From IMG/VR virus record IMGVR_UViG_3300005663_000037, positions 1 to 64,000 of that record: DNA of 64,000 nucleotides; one strand, written 5' to 3'. Under the pieces are notes generated by a model. The model was not told where the DNA came from, ran no database searches, and was given only the letters and a program-made list of their open reading frames with translations. This DNA is from a virus. Positions 26,523 to 33,969 of the stretch are shown piece by piece (positions within the stretch are counted from its first letter, which is position 1; every line of letters begins with the position of its first letter). The translations under genes and the position numbers were made by a program.

Positions 26523-26795
26523 TTATTTGTAAAATCCTTTCGGTACATACCTGTTGTGAGGATCATTGACATTTACCATTTTCTTATCCTTCTTCCCATC
26601 ATCTCCTTTCTTTTCTGATTCAAGTAAATACTTGTCCTTATATATACCAACTATTCGATACACTTCACCGTTTACATTATCCAGAACTACCCCCTTAGGA
26701 AATACACGTTCACCCACAATGCAAATGATTAAGGTAGTCATTAAAAGTTTGATTATAAAAAGGATGCCTTGAATCAACAATACGTTCCTCTTCAT
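26523..26795 (-). CDS. Small membrane-anchored protein (start uncertain)
   Basis: A 90-residue protein with a hydrophobic N-terminus (residues 5-28, LLIQGILFIIKLLMTTLIICIV). A hydrophilic region rich in Lys and Asp follows (ESEKKGDDGKKDKK). Its first 29 codons overlap the neighbouring gene in another frame. A later ATG at 26741 would leave a shorter overlap but cut the membrane segment. It could be a N-in single-pass protein. Function unknown. Confidence 0.4.
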   Translation of the reverse strand: MKRNVLLIQGILFIIKLLMTTLIICIVGERVFPKGVVLDNVNGEVYRIVGIYKDKYLLESEKKGDDGKKDKKMVNVNDPHNRYVPKGFYK

Positions 26796-27173
26796 CTAAA
26801 ATGTGTTTTGCATTTCGCCATTCACAACACGTTCCATGTACATCGTTAGGAACACCACAATGACATTCTGTAGTAGATACGTTTTCCCATAAATCAAAGC
26901 CACAAACAAAAGCATAAGCTCCATCCATAACATAATGAAGAGGACAAACTACCATCCTTAGATTCGGATTTGTCAGCAAGTCATCTATATCAAACTCAAA
27001 TCCTCCTTTTTGAACCGTTTCGTTCTTCTTCTCTGAAAACAAGCGTGATGCAATCTCCTTTTTATCGTTACGTTTTATAGCTTCCTTTATCCATTGTAAA
27101 AAAATGAGTAGTTCTTGACAGGTATTCCATCAACTAAAAGATTTCCCTCCTTAAAATTTACTAGTGTATACAT
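26710..27173 (-). pseudogene. Cysteine-rich protein, apparently frameshifted near its 5' end
   Basis: An ATG at 27173 opens a 28-codon frame (MYTLVNFKEGNLLVDGIPVKNYSFFYNG) ending at 27087. One base back in a run of seven A on the plus strand (27098-27104) the frame continues as LQWIKEAIKRNDKKEIAS into the longer frame that ends at 26710. Alone, the longer frame would need a TTG start at 27042 and lose this conserved-looking helix. A -1 slip or one missing base in the homopolymer restores a protein of about 155 residues with Cys/His pairs (VVCPLHYV, TECHCG, CCEW). It is either an assembly error or a programmed slip. Confidence 0.55.
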
Positions 27174-27225
27174 TGTTTAATTTTTAGAACATTTAACTTT
27201 CTCCCACCTACCCTATTCTCTCATA

Positions 27226-28077
27226 TTAAGCTGCTTTTAAGTAATATTCAATCATCGCATCTACTTCATCTTTTAAATAAAGCATAGGATACCTCTCTGT
27301 ATCCAATGGATTAAGCTTACCCTTTTTATCCCTCTTCACATGCTCAATCCACATGTCTCTTACTTTTAGACCATAATATTCTAACATACGACCGTATAAA
27401 GATCCTTGCAACTGATAGTGCATAAAGTTACAGTCCATTATATGAGCTATAGGAGAGTACATCATGTCTTGTTGTCTGGTAGATGGGTTTGTGTAGGATA
27501 CCTTATCCAATTTCTTATTCGTCTTATAATCTCCTATATCTACATATGGCTTTTCTACCACTACAAGATCAGCCTGTCCTGCCGTCTTCCACTCATTTAC
27601 GTAGATCAACAGCTCAGAGTATATACCGTCAGGAATCTGGGAGAAGTCGTAATCTATCATATCCTGAGGTTTCATAACGTGAATTATCCCATCAACCTTA
27701 TGATACATCTCCTTCTTCCATCCTATCTCTTTCTTAGCATGTAAGTCATGGCCCTCATCTCTCGCAGTATCTCCTATGTCTAACCACATCTTAATAATCT
27801 GAGTCTGGATCTCAGACACTTTTATCTTCTCAGCAGGTTTAGCATAACCCTCAAACCAACGGTTAATGCTCTTATACCCTACCATCCTCTTTATCGCAAG
27901 CCACTCACTCTCACCTCCCTTATAGTCTGTCATCCATTTCTGAATAGCCTTATATCGACTCCAATACTTCGTATCAAAAGGTTTATGGAATTTAGATATT
28001 AAGGTAGTTACTCCTATATAGTCTAGTCCAGTCTCATCCTTATACGTATGGCCTTCCGGCTCAAATGTTACTTTCAT
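27226..28077 (-). CDS. PD-(D/E)XK superfamily nuclease (RecB/Cas4-like)
   Basis: The 283-residue protein starts with the HTYKDETG beta hairpin typical of phage RecB-like nucleases. It carries an acidic helix EGHDLHAKKE (near 108), AGQADLVVVEK with D170, and VDIGDYKTNK with D183 and K185. These are the motif II and III residues that bind metal in this superfamily. A likely role is DNA end processing in recombination or replication. Overlaps the next gene by 17 nt. Confidence 0.65.
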   Translation of the reverse strand: MKVTFEPEGHTYKDETGLDYIGVTTLISKFHKPFDTKYWSRYKAIQKWMTDYKGGESEWLAIKRMVGYKSINRWFEGYAKPAEKIKVSEIQTQIIKMWLDIGDTARDEGHDLHAKKEIGWKKEMYHKVDGIIHVMKPQDMIDYDFSQIPDGIYSELLIYVNEWKTAGQADLVVVEKPYVDIGDYKTNKKLDKVSYTNPSTRQQDMMYSPIAHIMDCNFMHYQLQGSLYGRMLEYYGLKVRDMWIEHVKRDKKGKLNPLDTERYPMLYLKDEVDAMIEYYLKAA

Positions 28078-28288
28078 GGTTCTTTACTATTCCAGTTATC
28101 ATATCTAATGTTTTTACTCCTTCTTGAGTTTCTACTGTGATAATACGTTCTATAACTGATGTTACGAAGCCAAGCATCCTCAGATTTCTTATAACCTCTA
28201 AAGTACCTATATGCCCTACCATAACATCTGCGTTACCGGTATGTACAGTATATATAGCACCTGGAAATATTTTCTCTTCTAGTGTCAT
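28061..28288 (-). CDS. Small unknown protein
   Basis: The 75-residue protein starts MTLEEKIFPGAIYTVHTGNA and has an alternating hydrophobic pattern, suggesting a small beta-rich fold. It overlaps both neighbours (17 nt and 4 nt), so it belongs to a coupled cassette. No motif recognised. Confidence 0.5.
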   Translation of the reverse strand: MTLEEKIFPGAIYTVHTGNADVMVGHIGTLEVIRNLRMLGFVTSVIERIITVETQEGVKTLDMITGIVKNHESNI

Positions 28289-28533
28289 CCTTGTATTAGG
28301 CTAGAAAAATAGGGAGAGAGTACGCTTAAATCTATAAGACCTATCTCTTGTGCTCTCTCCATAGTCATAACAACTCGCTCTACTCTCATCCCACCCTCAC
28401 CTATTATAGTAACCCGACTAGAAGCACTGTCAATATACAATCCAGTTATATATAGAGTTGGTTCTTTCTCCGTTTTTATATCAAAAGTTGGAATTAACCA
28501 CACAACAACGTTATCTTTCTTACTACTTCTCAT
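28285..28533 (-). CDS. Small unknown protein
   Basis: An 82-residue protein with beta-rich sequence (VVWLIPTFDIKTEKEPTLYITGLYIDSAS), then a helix near ERVVMTMERAQEIG. It is coupled to the next gene through ATGA overlap. No known family. Confidence 0.5.
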   Translation of the reverse strand: MRSSKKDNVVVWLIPTFDIKTEKEPTLYITGLYIDSASSRVTIIGEGGMRVERVVMTMERAQEIGLIDLSVLSPYFSSLIQG

Positions 28534-28545
28534 TTTCTAAGTTTA

Positions 28546-28860
28546 TCATAATATCAGTTCCTTTTCCATATGTACTAACTTACGAAGTCCATACATCTTA
28601 TTAGTATATTTAATCTCCTTCATAGGATCTTTAACTCTAGCACTGTATATAACCCTTTGATCCCTTTTACTAAAAATCACAATAAAGTGTCTACCATCTC
28701 GGTACCAGTGGTATCTTACAAACCACTTATCTACAGGAGGTACCTTAACCCTTGCTGCTTTCTTCTCAATCTCAATACCCTTGATTTTATCCAATACCTC
28801 TCTACCTTCCCCCTTCTTACCTACGACAAAAGACTGAGCAAATTTTCCTGAGTTAGTCAT
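28546..28860 (-). CDS. Small basic unknown protein
   Basis: The 104-residue protein is basic and contains VDKWFVRYHWYRDGRHFIVIF, a beta-rich aromatic core, and a helical end MYGLRKLVHMEKELIL. The start ATG overlaps the end of the winged-helix gene. Function unknown; an association with the DNA-binding neighbour is possible. Confidence 0.5.
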   Translation of the reverse strand: MTNSGKFAQSFVVGKKGEGREVLDKIKGIEIEKKAARVKVPPVDKWFVRYHWYRDGRHFIVIFSKRDQRVIYSARVKDPMKEIKYTNKMYGLRKLVHMEKELIL

Positions 28861-29170
28861 TAAATTCCATTAATTTCTTATTCACTACATATACTCCACG
28901 ACCATCATCTGTAGGTATTAATATCTTTAACATCTTTAATCTCTTTATATGTCTCTCTATTGTAGACTGAGGCATCTTATTAAGTTTTACATGGATTCTA
29001 AGATGATTACCTTGATTAGATACCCACTTATTATCTTCCTTATTCATCTGTTTTAAGATCAATCTTAAAACCTTAATATGAGGTTCATTAAGAGCTTGAA
29101 ATAAGTCTGGATTTACGTCCATATAAATCTTAATATACTTTCTTCTTGGTTGTCTAAAGACATTATTCAT
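28853..29170 (-). CDS. Winged helix DNA-binding protein (RepL-like)
   Basis: The 105-residue protein has the winged-helix pattern of plasmid/phage RepL-type proteins: HIKVLRLILKQMNKED, then IHVKLNKMPQSTIERHIKRL (recognition helix), then KMLKILIPTDDGRGVYVV (wing strands). Such proteins bind DNA as initiators or transcription regulators. Its location in the early part of the left arm suits a regulator of the arm or of replication. Overlaps neighbours by a few bases, so it is coupled. Confidence 0.65.
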   Translation of the reverse strand: MNNVFRQPRRKYIKIYMDVNPDLFQALNEPHIKVLRLILKQMNKEDNKWVSNQGNHLRIHVKLNKMPQSTIERHIKRLKMLKILIPTDDGRGVYVVNKKLMEFND

Positions 29171-29430
29171 TACCTCCCCTCAGTGTCTGTTACTGCATCT
29201 TCTTCCTTATTTCCACTATATGTTATCTTCACAATTCCAACGTCTAGATTAATATCTATACGATGGATCTTCCCACCCGGAGCTAAGGTAGTTTGATCTA
29301 CCTTAGCTAAACCAGACTCATCAGGAGCGAGGTTACTCATAGACATATAACCGGGACGTACAAAGTGAATAGACTTTATGTCCCCTATATCCTGTACCTC
29401 TTCCTTTCTAATTGGCCTCTTTTCCTCCAT
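29170..29430 (-). CDS. Small unknown protein
   Basis: The 86-residue protein has a disordered basic start (MEEKRPIRKEEVQDIGDIK) and a beta-rich second half (HRIDINLDVGIVKITYSG). It overlaps both neighbours, showing coupling to the winged-helix and coiled-coil genes. No family recognised. Confidence 0.5.
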   Translation of the reverse strand: MEEKRPIRKEEVQDIGDIKSIHFVRPGYMSMSNLAPDESGLAKVDQTTLAPGGKIHRIDINLDVGIVKITYSGNKEEDAVTDTEGR

Positions 29431-29914
29431 GTATCTTTTGAGCTAGGTTCTTAATAGACTTTTCCTTTACTTTAGTAGAAGACATTAGAACTTCCTTCCT
29501 GTCTTCAGAATAGGAATCATCATGACTTAGCTGAGATACATGATTATCAAGTGTATCTTTAAGTCCCCTTATTTCTCCTTGAAGATCCGATACCTGTCCA
29601 GCTAGGTTCTGACTATCTAACGTATTGATAGTTTCATCAATCTGATTTCCAAGAGAGAGTAATTTTTCTTTCAGACCAGAGATGTCCTCAGCCGTTTTCT
29701 TAAAGAAATCATCCACCGTCTCTCCTAAGTCTACTACATCCTTAGTTAATCCAATTACAGGGTCTTGTTGACCGGTTTCCTTAGTCTCTTCCTGAATATC
29801 CTCACTTTCTATTCGTTCAATAGCCCGTTCTAAAACGTCCTCTAATCTATTACTAGTAACAGACGTGTTACCAGCAACAAATTCTTTCCTTAATTCTTCT
29901 AATAATATTTTCAT
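29408..29914 (-). CDS. Coiled-coil protein
   Basis: The 168-residue acidic protein is dominated by heptad-like helices (about 55-130: SGLKEKLLSLGNQIDETINTL, DLQGEIRGLKDTLDNHVSQL) and a basic C-terminal end KSIKNLAQKIHGGKEAN. This looks like an oligomeric adaptor. No enzymatic motif. Function unknown. Confidence 0.6.
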   Translation of the reverse strand: MKILLEELRKEFVAGNTSVTSNRLEDVLERAIERIESEDIQEETKETGQQDPVIGLTKDVVDLGETVDDFFKKTAEDISGLKEKLLSLGNQIDETINTLDSQNLAGQVSDLQGEIRGLKDTLDNHVSQLSHDDSYSEDRKEVLMSSTKVKEKSIKNLAQKIHGGKEAN

Positions 29915-29938
29915 TGTCTTTAATTGTTTATGTGAATA

Positions 29939-30205
29939 TTATAACTGTAAACCATCTGCCGTAGGTTCTATCTTAGTTCCCGTAGTAGGGTCTTTGCTAC
30001 TAGGATACGGATTAGGAGTATTGAGTCTCTTTAAATCCATTCCTAACCACATTACACCTTCCTGTAACTTGGTAATAGACAAACTACGCTCCCTGGAGGT
30101 AGGTAAGGCTTTAATTCTCTGAATTATTTCATCAGTGTCTTTTCGTAGTTGCTTATCAGCTACTACGTCATCTTCAAATGTCATCATGTTATTTTCTGTT
30201 TCCAT
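29939..30205 (-). CDS. Small helical unknown protein
   Basis: An 88-residue protein, helical and charged in the first two-thirds (DEIIQRIKALPTSRERSLSI), ending in a Pro/Thr-rich tail. It precedes the coiled-coil gene with a 24-nt gap. Function unknown. Confidence 0.5.
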   Translation of the reverse strand: METENNMMTFEDDVVADKQLRKDTDEIIQRIKALPTSRERSLSITKLQEGVMWLGMDLKRLNTPNPYPSSKDPTTGTKIEPTADGLQL

Positions 30206-30208
30206 TAT

Positions 30209-30490
30209 TTAATTGTTTATGTTAAAGTTATAAATTTCTTCCTCAAAAGGTACAGGATCACTCCATGTACCATCATCTTTAGAGTAACAGTACCAAAGCC
30301 TTACTTCATGCGGAGAGGCAGTCCACTCCTTTTTAAAAGGAAGAGTAAATGTCTTTCCTCCAAGTCCGGGAACATCTAATCTGTTATCATGTCCCGCAGT
30401 CAATCTTCTCTTCTTCCAAAGAGATGTTACTATTGTTAGCCCAGCTCCTATAAGAATCAGTACACTAACAAGGAATTTTTTTCTAGTCAT
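30209..30490 (-). CDS. Membrane-anchored small protein with twin-basic start (third of trio)
   Basis: The 93-residue protein begins MTRKKFLVSVLILIGAG, a hydrophobic segment to about residue 25, then SLWKKRRL. The soluble part (about 30-93) is beta-like with several tryptophans and ends in FNINN. The N-terminal layout and W-K-K-R border resemble the protein encoded two genes upstream (30755-31087), which suggests duplication. The start has a twin-basic pair (RK) rather than RR, so Tat export is doubtful; an uncleaved anchor is likely. Confidence 0.55.
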   Translation of the reverse strand: MTRKKFLVSVLILIGAGLTIVTSLWKKRRLTAGHDNRLDVPGLGGKTFTLPFKKEWTASPHEVRLWYCYSKDDGTWSDPVPFEEEIYNFNINN

Positions 30491-30491
30491 T

Positions 30492-30755
30492 TTAGTATCT
30501 ATATGAATCTAAATGTAGGCCATAAATGTTATACGTATCAAATATCTCTTGTTCCTTCTTTTCCATCCATTCTTCCTGTTTCTGCCAAGCTTCCCAGTCT
30601 ATCCAGTACTGTTTATTCTTAAAAGTAACATGAACCTTCCTGCTCTCAAGCTCAGAAACTTCTGGCCAGTTACGATCTGTAGCTAATACAGCAGGAGTTA
30701 CGGCAATTACTGCCACTCCTGTTACTAACTCTTTAAAAAATCCTCTCCTCTTCAT
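30492..30755 (-). CDS. Secreted small protein with twin-arginine-like signal (second of trio)
   Basis: The 87-residue protein begins MKRRGFFKELVTGVAVIAVT, then PAVLATDRNW. K-R-R-G-F-F-K matches the R-R-x-F-(L/I/F)-K Tat pattern, the hydrophobic core is moderate, and A-V-L-A before TD is a plausible signal peptidase site. The mature part is helical and charged (EAWQKQEEWMEKKEQEIF). Its start codon shares a base with the TAA of the preceding gene. Exported function unknown. Confidence 0.6.
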   Translation of the reverse strand: MKRRGFFKELVTGVAVIAVTPAVLATDRNWPEVSELESRKVHVTFKNKQYWIDWEAWQKQEEWMEKKEQEIFDTYNIYGLHLDSYRY

Positions 30756-31087
30756 TATTTAAAAGGTTTATTCATTACAAACACTCTACGGCCTTCTAAT
30801 TCTTTTACCTCCTCAGGAGTAACTACCATCCCCGGTTTCGCAGTCATATCATGATGCATAAACGTCACAGTACCTCCATTCGCTAGATGATACCTAAACA
30901 TATCTCCCTCTTTAGGTATATAGCACTCATCCGGTGTCAAAGGATACTTAGCCATGTCATTAGATATTGATACTATCTTATGTCTAGCATCACTTCTTTT
31001 CTTCCACCAACATACAGCTCCAGCTATCCCCGTTATTGCTAACAGAAAAGCGAACCATAAGTCTTTTATAAAGTTCCTTCTAGTCAT
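30755..31087 (-). CDS. Membrane-anchored small protein with twin-arginine-like start (first of trio)
   Basis: The 110-residue protein starts MTRRNFIKDLWFAFLLAITG, hydrophobic to about residue 28, followed by VCWWKKRSDARHK. T-R-R-N-F-I-K is a good Tat-type motif. The mature region includes YHLANGGTVTFMHHDMT and EVKELEGRRVFVMNKP, suggesting a small beta-rich domain outside the cytoplasm. It overlaps the 71-residue gene upstream and the next gene by single codons, so the three membrane proteins form one unit. Confidence 0.6.
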   Translation of the reverse strand: MTRRNFIKDLWFAFLLAITGIAGAVCWWKKRSDARHKIVSISNDMAKYPLTPDECYIPKEGDMFRYHLANGGTVTFMHHDMTAKPGMVVTPEEVKELEGRRVFVMNKPFK

Positions 31088-31299
31088 GGTCGTTCGTATA
31101 ATTTTTCTAGATAAGTCTTACCGTCATACATCTTTTTAACTTCCAGTATAAACAGTGCATTCTCCGAGTTATTCCAACCATGTTCTTCCATACATGCTGT
31201 CATCTCCTTCACAATATCGTCTTTGGTTATATCCCGCTTCCACTCTTGTACAGGTACATCCTGATAACTTGTATAATATATTGTATAGGTATCCGTCAT
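31084..31299 (-). CDS. Small unknown protein
   Basis: A 71-residue protein (MTDTYTIYYTSYQDVPVQEW, then KRDITKDDIVKEMTACMEEHG). The first part looks like a beta strand pair, the second is helical. Overlap with the next gene's start (31084-31087) shows coupling to the twin-arginine-like trio. Function unknown. Confidence 0.5.
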   Translation of the reverse strand: MTDTYTIYYTSYQDVPVQEWKRDITKDDIVKEMTACMEEHGWNNSENALFILEVKKMYDGKTYLEKLYERP

Positions 31300-31322
31300 A
31301 TTAATTTCTTATAAAGTTTCTT

Positions 31323-32441
31323 CTAGTCATCATTCCTAGGTCCTTTTACTTGTGTTACAACTATACCAATAGTATTAGACCCTCCACCTCGTCCTACTCC
31401 TTTTACCTTATACCAACGATCCGTATCTTTTGTGTATACAAAGTGACCTACATGAAGATTCTGTACCTCATTTACTATAGGATCAGCAACTAGAATAAGA
31501 CCAGTGCCAGTTCCACTTATCATCTTATAGTCTGTAAGAGTAAAGTTTGGGCCTTCATTCTGCTCATTGAATGTAGGTTCCTTTTTAGTAGGCAAATAAT
31601 CTTCATCAGGTACTTTAGTTACCACAAAGGCTTTCTTATTAGAATTTGACTCTTGTTCTATACCTCTAATTATATATACATTACGAAGATTGATGTCTAC
31701 TACACTATTCCCTACTTGTGCCTTCTCTAACATCTCTAGGTTATTATGAGGGATTAACACCAAACCCCTACCAGTAATTTCCTTTAAGTCGTAATCAGTT
31801 AACATCCATGTTCCTTTAAGCGGAGTAGGTATCTTACCTATGTAATACATATCAGGATCAGAGTGAGAAGGCCCCGATCCAACAAAAGAACCATCAGTAG
31901 GAGTTACTGTTACCTCCGGCCCATCACAAGTCACTTTAAACGGATTAGGGACACAAGGACATCTACTAGTATAAGGAGACAATCCAGCCCCACATACAGG
32001 ACAAGTCCAGCTTTGAGGACTAAAGAGCCCAGGCATAGGAGTAGTTGGACAAGTACATCGTTCAGGATCAACCGCACTATCTATGGCTAACCAACTATAT
32101 AACTTACCACATTTCTGACATCTTGTTTTATTGTGCATACCACCTTGCAATTCTCCTAGTGCCTCAGTTGTCTTGAACTGCATGTTCTTATCATGTTCTC
32201 GTTTCTTCAGACACTCACATAATGGCCCACCAGAATGTGTACCATCCAGAGTAAAGGGTTTTCCACATACAGAACATATATTAGGCGTGATATAGCTCGT
32301 CTTATCTTCTATTGTTACACCAGTCTCATCTCCGGTTACTTTAGTCTCAAACTTTATTCCCTTCTTATGCATCCCACCTCTTAGCTCAGTCACATTCTTA
32401 TTCTCACTAAGAGGAGGATTAGGATTTATTGTCTTTGTCAT
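31323..32441 (-). CDS. Multi-zinc-ribbon protein with C-terminal internal duplication
   Basis: The 372-residue protein has repeated Cys-x2-Cys knuckles: ICSVCGKPF, LCECLKK, RCQKCGKLY, WTCPVCGAGL, RCPCVPN. Two blocks start with LQGGMH or LRGGMH. The C-terminal half holds two copies of a domain: MLTDYDLKEITGRGLVLIP (about 217) and TLTDYKMISGTGTGLILVA (about 305), each followed by VGNSV or VGHFV and a closing VVT-V strand. Zinc knuckles joined to duplicated beta domains suggest a nucleic-acid or protein adaptor. No family named. Confidence 0.6.
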   Translation of the reverse strand: MTKTINPNPPLSENKNVTELRGGMHKKGIKFETKVTGDETGVTIEDKTSYITPNICSVCGKPFTLDGTHSGGPLCECLKKREHDKNMQFKTTEALGELQGGMHNKTRCQKCGKLYSWLAIDSAVDPERCTCPTTPMPGLFSPQSWTCPVCGAGLSPYTSRCPCVPNPFKVTCDGPEVTVTPTDGSFVGSGPSHSDPDMYYIGKIPTPLKGTWMLTDYDLKEITGRGLVLIPHNNLEMLEKAQVGNSVVDINLRNVYIIRGIEQESNSNKKAFVVTKVPDEDYLPTKKEPTFNEQNEGPNFTLTDYKMISGTGTGLILVADPIVNEVQNLHVGHFVYTKDTDRWYKVKGVGRGGGSNTIGIVVTQVKGPRNDD

Positions 32442-32443
32442 AA

Positions 32444-32686
32444 CTATCTAATTTGTGTCTTTCTTGTATTTATGCGTTGTGCTGAACTGTTAGTAGAAGT
32501 ATCAGAAGAACTAATAGCTCTAACTTTAATTGTAAAACCACTATTATACGTGTACGTAGTGTTTCCTCTCCTATTCCTATCTCTTGTTTCCAACTCCTTA
32601 CCTATCGCTTCCACAAGAAGTCTCAAATCCTTATCAGAAAGTTGATATAACTGACCTGCTATAGTACCAAAGGTTACGTCTTGCAT
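32444..32686 (-). CDS. Small unknown protein
   Basis: An 80-residue protein with a helical N-terminal half (FGTIAGQLYQLSDKDLRLLVEA) and a Ser/Thr/Asn/Arg-rich tail (DTSTNSSAQRINTRKTQIR). It lies directly upstream of the zinc-ribbon gene with a 2-nt gap. Function unknown. Confidence 0.5.
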   Translation of the reverse strand: MQDVTFGTIAGQLYQLSDKDLRLLVEAIGKELETRDRNRRGNTTYTYNSGFTIKVRAISSSDTSTNSSAQRINTRKTQIR

Positions 32687-32694
32687 ATTACTAA

Positions 32695-32754
32695 TTAAAC
32701 TGTAATCCCAGGTACGTCTGTCTTCTCTATTATAATTGGTTTAGCTACACTCAT
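32695..32754 (-). CDS. Tiny 19-codon gene candidate
   Basis: The frame reads MSVAKPIIIEKTDVPGITV. Its ATG overlaps the TGA of the preceding gene (ATGA), the junction used by true genes in this arm, and it ends shortly before the next start. The sequence is not low-complexity. It could also be a chance frame, since nothing else supports it. Confidence 0.3.
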   Translation of the reverse strand: MSVAKPIIIEKTDVPGITV

Positions 32755-33071
32755 CCTTCCATTCTTTTATCCCAATCAAAGGAAGCTGTCTTTACTACTT
32801 CTCCCCCGGTTCCGAAGAATACAGGAGGATTAGACTTAAAAGGAACACAGAAGAAACTACTAGTATCATTCCACAGCTTTAACAACTCTTTTCTCTCTTC
32901 TTCTGTCATCCTACTAGGACACTCATAAGGACTAAACGCTATAATCCCTTCTGTTCTACCTCCTCTTGATCTAACAGCTTCTTCAGGGAATGGCTCAAGT
33001 ACTTCTTTCATAGCTTCTATTGATCCAGCTAAAGGTTCCTTCGTTTTATTACTCATATCACTATCTTTCAT
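32751..33071 (-). CDS. Unknown protein near the left-arm promoter
   Basis: The 106-residue protein begins MKDSDMSNKTKEPLAGSIEA. Its middle has IIAFSPYECPSRMTEEERKELL, then an aromatic C-terminal part with FFCVPFKSNPPVFFGTGGE. No family is recognised. Being one of the first genes of the minus-strand arm, it is probably expressed early. Confidence 0.55.
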   Translation of the reverse strand: MKDSDMSNKTKEPLAGSIEAMKEVLEPFPEEAVRSRGGRTEGIIAFSPYECPSRMTEEERKELLKLWNDTSSFFCVPFKSNPPVFFGTGGEVVKTASFDWDKRMEG

Positions 33072-33111
33072 ATGTTAGTTCCAATTTACTCTTAACTCTA
33101 GGAGGAATGCC

Positions 33112-33269
33112 TCATTTTATCCACTCTATTATTCCTATTACAATTGCTAGTATTATACTATCTACGATTAGACTGGGTAATATAACTATACCCCACTCTT
33201 CCCCTCTATTTGCTTATTCCAAGGATGAAATTCATCAACTATACATATTATAAGCCAAAGTATTGTCAT
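33112..33269 (-). pseudogene. Small two-helix membrane protein with an apparent frameshift
   Basis: The ATG at 33269 opens MTILWLIICIVDEFHPWNKQ and stops at 33186. Moving one base at the run of four C on the plus strand (33201-33204) joins it to EEWGIVILPSLIVDSIILAI, which continues VIGIIEWIK and ends at 33112. The joined product would be a 52-residue protein with two membrane segments. Both parts look like real coding sequence, and no other start is available for the second part. It is either a one-base assembly error, a decayed gene or a programmed slip. It would be the first gene of the left arm. Confidence 0.45.
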
Positions 33270-33370
33270 AAGTCTACTATCTTAATAAATTGTGTATCCA
33301 AAAAATATTTTTTCACCCTTGCAAGTTAAGGGTAAACGGTGATATATCCTAATAATCCGGAAAATAAAAG

Positions 33371-33394
33371 TTATCCACATTCAATTGTGGAAAA
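33371..33394 (+). promoter_or_regulatory. DnaA-box-like inverted pair
   Basis: TTATCCACA at 33371-33379 is identical to the classical bacterial DnaA box. It is followed by TGTGGAAAA, one base from the reverse complement of the same box. The pair forms the inverted repeat TCCACA-N6-TGTGGA. Found once in the window's largest gene-free region. Confidence 0.5.
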
Positions 33395-33432
33395 ATAAAT
33401 ACGATTTTTATAGTGTTTCAAAATGATACACT

Positions 33433-33525
33433 TTTCACCCTCACATCCTGTAGCTACTACCACCAGGATGTGGTGGTGTGAGCCTCAGAAAGTGATGTTA
33501 GTACCTATAAAAAGTGAGGGTGAAA
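33433..33525. repeat. Nested perfect inverted repeats (12-base outer, 9-base inner)
   Basis: Outer arms TTTCACCCTCAC (33433-33444) and GTGAGGGTGAAA (33514-33525) are exact reverse complements. Inner arms CACATCCTG (33442-33450) and CAGGATGTG (33464-33472) are exact as well, separated by 13 bases. A related TTTCACCCTTGC occurs at 33312-33323. This could be a protein-bound operator/origin structure. Confidence 0.7.
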
Positions 33526-33570
33526 TTTTAGAACTCCTTGATAATCAGATAGTTACCAAAATTACCAATA

Positions 33571-33607
33571 CTAAAGCAAGACTGCTTTAGCAGTCCTTCC
33601 TGAAGGA
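33571..33607. repeat. Cluster of overlapping short palindromes
   Basis: CTAAAGCA-AGAC-TGCTTTAG (33571-33590) and GACTGC-TTTA-GCAGTC (33580-33595) are alternative hairpins. They are followed by TCCTTC-CT-GAAGGA (33594-33607). The two first hairpins exclude each other, suggesting a switchable or protein-bound structure rather than a simple terminator; no T-run follows. Confidence 0.6.
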
Positions 33608-33806
33608 ACAGGTCTAGTAAGAACAATTCCATCACCGGAACCAGCCTTTCCCCGATAGAAAAAGATACCGAGCGATCATCGGAGATAGAGAAACGGGTAG
33701 AGAAAAAACGATTAGTTCTTACAGTGAACTGGAAGAGAGGAAGATAGTAGAGAAGACAGTAGGTTGATTGAGGAGATAGATGTAGATGGTAGAAAAAGAT
33801 AAATTT

Positions 33807-33969
33807 TTTGTGAAATTACAGGCAAATGGGTAGGTATAGAGATAATAGAAGTAGTTAAAAAATCTCTTAAAATTTGAAGTGTAAAGAGCGTTTGGGCAGA
33901 TAGTAGACAGAAAGATGAGTTAAATTTCTTATAATTTTTGTAAGGAAAAGAGGCGTTTGGGTAGGTACT
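33807..33969 (+). repeat. Three direct repeat units spaced 65-66 bases, promoter-like
   Basis: Each unit has a T-rich start, TTTG, 20 or 21 bases, then TAGGTATA, CAGATAGT or TAGGTACT (TTTG at 33807, 33873 and 33937; second boxes at 33831, 33897 and 33962). The ends share TGGG(T/C)AG(G/A)TA. The spacing between boxes is like the Bacteroidota -33/-7 spacing, so these may be tandem promoters for the right arm. Iterons bound by a replication initiator are the other reading. Confidence 0.5.
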
